64,000 bases of DNA from Paraburkholderia tagetis (lineage in GTDB: Bacteria; Pseudomonadota; Gammaproteobacteria; Burkholderiales; Burkholderiaceae): NCBI RefSeq assembly GCF_022213065.1, contig NZ_JAKLJA010000012.1, positions 1 to 64,000 of the forward strand, read 5' to 3'. The position numbers and the translations under genes were made by a program. The notes below the pieces were generated by a model that saw only the letters and a list, made by a program, of their open reading frames with translations, searched no databases and was not told the origin of the DNA. How positions within the stretch are numbered: the first letter of the stretch is position 1; each line of letters opens with the position of its first letter. Positions 56,952 through 64,000 of this stretch are shown in pieces.

Positions 56952-58676
56952 TCACTCGCCGCGCGCCTTTCTACCCTGCTCGCGAATCTGCTCCAGCGAA
57001 GCACCAGGCGTGCTCGCCTCTTTCGTCACGCGAATTTCAATCAGCGCCGGTTTGCCCGCGTTGAGCGCGCGTTCCAGCGCGGGTGCAAATTGCGTGGTGC
57101 TCGTGACAGTCTCTCCATGCGCGCCGAACGACTGCGCAAACGCCGCGAAATCCGGGTTCGTGAGTTGCGTGCCATGCACGCGATTCGGGTAATTGCGCTC
57201 CTGGTGCATACGGATCGTGCCGTAATGACCGTTGTTCACGACGATGAACACGACGGCGAGGCCGTACTGCATCGCCGTCGCCAGTTCGGGCGCGGACATC
57301 ATGAAGCAGCCGTCGCCGGCGAGCGCGACCACGGCGCGTTCGGGAAAGAGCGACTTCGCCGCAATCGCGGCTGGCACGCCGTAGCCCATCGCGCCGCTGG
57401 TGGGCGCGAGCTGCGAGCGAAAATTGCGGTACGCAAAGTGGCGATGCAACCACGTCGCGTAATTGCCAGCACCGTTCGTGACGATCGCGTCGTCGGGCAG
57501 GCGCGCGCGCAACTGTTGCATGACTTCGCCGAGTTGCACGTCGCCGGGCATGGGGCGCGGCTCGCGCCATGCGAGATACGCATCGTGCGCGCCTTGAGCG
57601 GAGCCTGCCCACGCGGGTGCGTCGGGCGCGGGCAGCGACGCGAGTTGCGCCGCGATCTCGGGCAGACCGGAGACGATCGGCAGATCGGCGGCATAGACGC
57701 GGCCCAGTTCCTCCGCGCCCTGATGCACGTGAATGAGCGTTTGCTTCGTCTTGGGGATGTCGAGGAGCGCGTAGCCGCCCGTCGTGGCTTCGCCGAGGCG
57801 CGGACCGAGCGCGAGCAGCACGTCGGCTTCGCGGATGCGCGCAGAAAGCGCCGGATTGATGCCCAAGCCCACGTCGCCCGCGTAGTTCGGATGATCGTTG
57901 TTGAGCGTGTCCTGGAAGCGGAACGCGAGGCCCACCGGCAACTGCCAGTGCTCGATAAAGCGTTGCAGGTCTGCGCAGGCTTCACGCGTCCAGCCATGAC
58001 CGCCCGCGATCACGAACGGCTTTTTCGCATTCGCGAGCAGCGTGCGCAGTTGTTCGATCTGCGCCGCCGAGGGCGACGCCTGCACGCGTTGCGCCGCAGG
58101 CGCAGTGTGCTGTGCTTCCGATGCAGGAATCGCGCCGCTCAGCATGTCTTCGGGCAGCGCGAGCACGACCGGGCCTGGACGTCCCGACGTCGCGACATGG
58201 AACGCATGGCTCAGATACTCGGGCACGCGGCGCGCGTCGTCGATTTGCGCGACCCACTTTGCCATCTGCCCGAACATGCGCCGATAGTCGATTTCCTGGA
58301 ACGCCTCGCGGTCCATCTGATCGCGCGCGACCTGGCCGATCAGGAGAATCATCGGCGAGGAGTCCTGAAAAGCCGTGTGCACGCCGATCGCCGCATGGGT
58401 CGCGCCCGGTCCGCGCGTGACGAGCGCGATGCCGGGCTTGCCCGTGAGCTTGCCGACTGCTTCCGCCATGTTGGCCGCCGCCGCTTCGTGGCGGCACACG
58501 ATGGTGTCGATGCGCGCGGTCTCGTCCGAGAGTGAATCGAGCACGGCGAGATAGCTCTCGCCGGGCACGCAGAACACACGCTGGACGCCGTTGGCGACGA
58601 GCGCATCCACGACGAGTCGCGCGCCGGTGACGGTCGCGGAATCGGAAGCGCGGGCTGAATCGTTCGGCTGCTGCAT
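56952..58676 (-). CDS. Thiamine-pyrophosphate-dependent enzyme, acetolactate synthase-like
   Basis: A 574-residue three-domain TPP enzyme. The N-terminal pyrimidine-binding domain has VFCVPGESYLAVLDSL and the activating Glu in CRHEAAAANMAEAVGK; the C-terminal pyrophosphate domain has the GDGCFMMSAPELATAMQYGL motif followed by VNNGHYGTIRMHQ, which binds Mg-TPP. It resembles acetolactate synthase large subunits and related decarboxylases (benzoylformate or oxalyl-CoA-like), but there is no adjacent small subunit, so a biosynthetic IlvB role is unlikely. ATG 58676 (MQQPND) is preferred to TTG 58685. Confidence 0.88.
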   Translation of the reverse strand: MQQPNDSARASDSATVTGARLVVDALVANGVQRVFCVPGESYLAVLDSLSDETARIDTIVCRHEAAAANMAEAVGKLTGKPGIALVTRGPGATHAAIGVHTAFQDSSPMILLIGQVARDQMDREAFQEIDYRRMFGQMAKWVAQIDDARRVPEYLSHAFHVATSGRPGPVVLALPEDMLSGAIPASEAQHTAPAAQRVQASPSAAQIEQLRTLLANAKKPFVIAGGHGWTREACADLQRFIEHWQLPVGLAFRFQDTLNNDHPNYAGDVGLGINPALSARIREADVLLALGPRLGEATTGGYALLDIPKTKQTLIHVHQGAEELGRVYAADLPIVSGLPEIAAQLASLPAPDAPAWAGSAQGAHDAYLAWREPRPMPGDVQLGEVMQQLRARLPDDAIVTNGAGNYATWLHRHFAYRNFRSQLAPTSGAMGYGVPAAIAAKSLFPERAVVALAGDGCFMMSAPELATAMQYGLAVVFIVVNNGHYGTIRMHQERNYPNRVHGTQLTNPDFAAFAQSFGAHGETVTSTTQFAPALERALNAGKPALIEIRVTKEASTPGASLEQIREQGRKARGE

Positions 58677-58787
58677 GACGGTCAAGTCTCCTTCGTTCGT
58701 TACGTGAATACGTTCGATCTACGTCCGATTTACGTCAGGTTGATCGGCACGAATCGGCGCAAGCGCAACAGCCCGCTCAGCGCCGCA

Positions 58788-60176
<1,389 letters not shown>

Positions 60177-60274
60177 GGGTACTGCTCCTGCATCGTCTAG
60201 TCGGTTTCAATGGGCGCCGGTTGCGCTTTGCTGCTCTGTTCGCCGCCGCACTCACCGCCACCACTGCGCGCCTT

Positions 60275-61510
60275 TCAGCGCGCCGGCAACGGCAGACAGA
60301 CGGCCAGCCACGCGGGCGGCGTGGGCGCGAGACGCAGCGCAATCGGCGTATAGCGGCCGTCCAGTCGGGCGGCCAGGTGATACAGCTCGGCGGCGTTCTT
60401 CGGATCCCAGGCGCCGGTGTAGCCGGGCAACCCGGCCTCGCGGCGCCTGGCGTCGAACGGCACGCTCGAATGCACGAATTCTTCGTGCGTTTTTTCGCCC
60501 ATCGCATAGGGCGTGAGCCAGTTCAGCGCGCTCGCGAGCGTCGCGCTGCTGGCCGCCCGCTCGGGCAGCCAGTTGCGGTTGTGGCGGCGCGCGGCGAGCG
60601 CGGCCGTCACGAGCGGCTGCAAGTCGTAGATCACGTAGTGCAGTGCATCGCGCTCCGTGAAATCGAGGGTCGAGCCGTCGGGCGCGATGTTGTCGCCGAT
60701 ATGCTCGATGAACAATCGCTGCGCCGCCGCAATCAGCTTGCGGTTGTCGAGCGTGAACGCCGTCATCGCTATCAGTTTGACCCGATGGCTCTGCCAGTTG
60801 TTCGCGAATGTGCCCGTGAGCGGGCGCGACTGCGCATCCACCTGCTTGATGTAGCCGTTCACGAACCGGTTCAGGAACAGCATCGTGGCGTTGCGCGTCT
60901 TCACGGGCAGCGCGCTCGCGGTCATGTCGTAGGCGAGAATCAGCCCGTCGAAGTGCGTTTCGTCGATGGGGTTGAAGCTCGGCTGATAGGTCGTGACCCA
61001 CGCGAGCAGAAAGCGGTCGACGAGTTTCAGATAGCGGTCGTCGCTCGTGGCGCGCCAGGCGAGCGCCGCGTTGCGCATCAAATCGAGCTCTTTCTCGGCC
61101 TCCACGCTCTGGTCGTAAATGCCCTCGTGCGGGAGCGTGCCTTCCGTATGCAGCTTCGCAAGCGGATGTGGCGCATCGTTCACGTGCGACTGCACCTCGG
61201 CCACGAGTACCTTCACGCCCGGGTCGGAATTGGTGCGCTCGCTCGTTTGCAGCGCGGGCGCCGCGCAGAAGTTCATGGCCGCATGGGCGAGATTCGTTAC
61301 GCCCAGACCCGCAATACCCATGCCGACCAGCCAGGCCGTGGCGAGCGTGCGGCCGGGGCTTCGCCGCCGTGCCGAAGTTGGCCTGGACACCGGCCCAAAC
61401 GCCGCTTCGAATGTGCGTGCGCCGCCGCGCGCGTGCTGGCCCGACGCGCTCATGGCCCACGTTGCCGCCGGGGCATGCCCGACGAAGGCCGTTCCCACCT
61501 TCCGCGCCAT
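60275..61510 (-). CDS. Alginate-lyase-like protein
   Basis: A 411-residue protein with an N-terminal basic region and a hydrophobic segment (LATAWLVGMGIAGLGVTNLA) ending HAA, probably an exported or anchored protein. The rest is helical with WRATSDDRYLKLVDRFLLAW, NRFVNGYIKQVDAQSRPLTG and NNWQSHRVKLIAMTAF, which resemble the alpha/alpha toroid of the alginate lyase (AlgL, PL5-like) superfamily; NNWQSHR would be the active-site asparagine and histidine region. It sits between gcvP and sdaA, neither of which is related to polysaccharide metabolism. ATG 61510 is the only good start before the hydrophobic segment. Confidence 0.75.
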   Translation of the reverse strand: MARKVGTAFVGHAPAATWAMSASGQHARGGARTFEAAFGPVSRPTSARRRSPGRTLATAWLVGMGIAGLGVTNLAHAAMNFCAAPALQTSERTNSDPGVKVLVAEVQSHVNDAPHPLAKLHTEGTLPHEGIYDQSVEAEKELDLMRNAALAWRATSDDRYLKLVDRFLLAWVTTYQPSFNPIDETHFDGLILAYDMTASALPVKTRNATMLFLNRFVNGYIKQVDAQSRPLTGTFANNWQSHRVKLIAMTAFTLDNRKLIAAAQRLFIEHIGDNIAPDGSTLDFTERDALHYVIYDLQPLVTAALAARRHNRNWLPERAASSATLASALNWLTPYAMGEKTHEEFVHSSVPFDARRREAGLPGYTGAWDPKNAAELYHLAARLDGRYTPIALRLAPTPPAWLAVCLPLPAR

Positions 61511-61674
61511 GCGCGACTCCCTGATTCAAGGCTGACAGGTGTGTGATGTTAACGGTTTGGCGCGGGTTTGCGGCGGCAAATGTGCGGCGCGCAAAAGCCG
61601 CCGCGGCTCCTCGCGGAGCGCGCGGCGGCTGTGCAGGCCGGTTGGGCCGGTTGGGCGGGGCGAACGGAGGCGTT

Positions 61675-64000
<2,326 letters not shown>

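Noticed and set aside
56883..58535. Plus-strand frame of 550 codons opposite the TPP enzyme
   Set aside because: Antisense to an intact TPP enzyme with all cofactor motifs; no ribosome-binding site or family resemblance.
61511..61674. Glycine riboswitch of the gcv operon
   Set aside because: This is the 3' side of gcvP; a riboswitch would lie upstream of gcvT, outside the window.

Overview
The window is a high-GC chromosomal segment from a member of the Burkholderiaceae, most likely Burkholderia, Paraburkholderia or Caballeronia. The evidence is the gene order mnmG-rsmG-parA-parB-(permease)-atpI-atpBEFHAGDC, two perfect 16-bp parS palindromes close to parAB, a trifunctional PutA, a phhA-phhB pair beside an AsnC-type regulator, and several livKHMGF-type ABC operons. 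The parABS locus suggests an origin-proximal position on the main chromosome. No rRNA, tRNA, CRISPR array, complete insertion sequence or prophage was seen.

Layout. 1-0.74 kb: non-coding, with a terminator-like hairpin, an AT-rich tract and DnaA-box-like sites. 0.74-4.3 kb: MarR-type regulator with a C-terminal four-cysteine motif, class I glutamine amidotransferase, old-yellow-enzyme oxidoreductase and a small SET-domain protein. 4.4-7.1 kb: two-component system on the minus strand. 7.5-9.5 kb: phhB and phhA (minus) divergent from an Lrp/AsnC regulator. 9.5-13.1 kb: CYTH protein, LysR regulator and divergent GMC oxidoreductase. 13.4-18.2 kb: first branched-chain-type ABC operon. 19.0-25.5 kb: second such operon, with tandem paralogous binding proteins and a fused permease-ATPase. 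25.8-30.4 kb: mnmG, rsmG, parA, parB. 30.4-39.6 kb: permease and the whole F1Fo ATP synthase operon. 40-41.7 kb: acyl-CoA synthetase. 41.7-42.5 kb: gap with a candidate small RNA. 42.5-47.5 kb: pheC (minus), hemE, priA. 47.5-53.1 kb: tiny membrane protein, putA and a solute-binding protein. 53.4-56.8 kb: AT-richer island with a predicted type VI lipase effector, its Tli4-type immunity lipoprotein, a small membrane protein and a decayed second immunity gene. 57.0-64.0 kb (minus): TPP enzyme, sdaA, alginate-lyase-like protein and the 3' part of gcvP.

The genes combine into recognisable modules. Aromatic amino acid metabolism is represented by PhhA/PhhB and PheC. Amino acid uptake and breakdown is represented by the Liv-type transporters, PutA, SdaA and GcvP. 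Chromosome segregation is represented by ParA, ParB and parS, and energy conversion by the ATP synthase. The most unusual sequence features are a perfect parS forming the core of an intrinsic terminator, a 49-nt palindromic intergenic element in three copies, 15-nt tandem repeats, an arginine in place of the Walker A lysine in one ATPase, and the toxin-immunity island with its immunity-gene remnant. All functions are inferred from sequence motifs by eye; no database search was possible.
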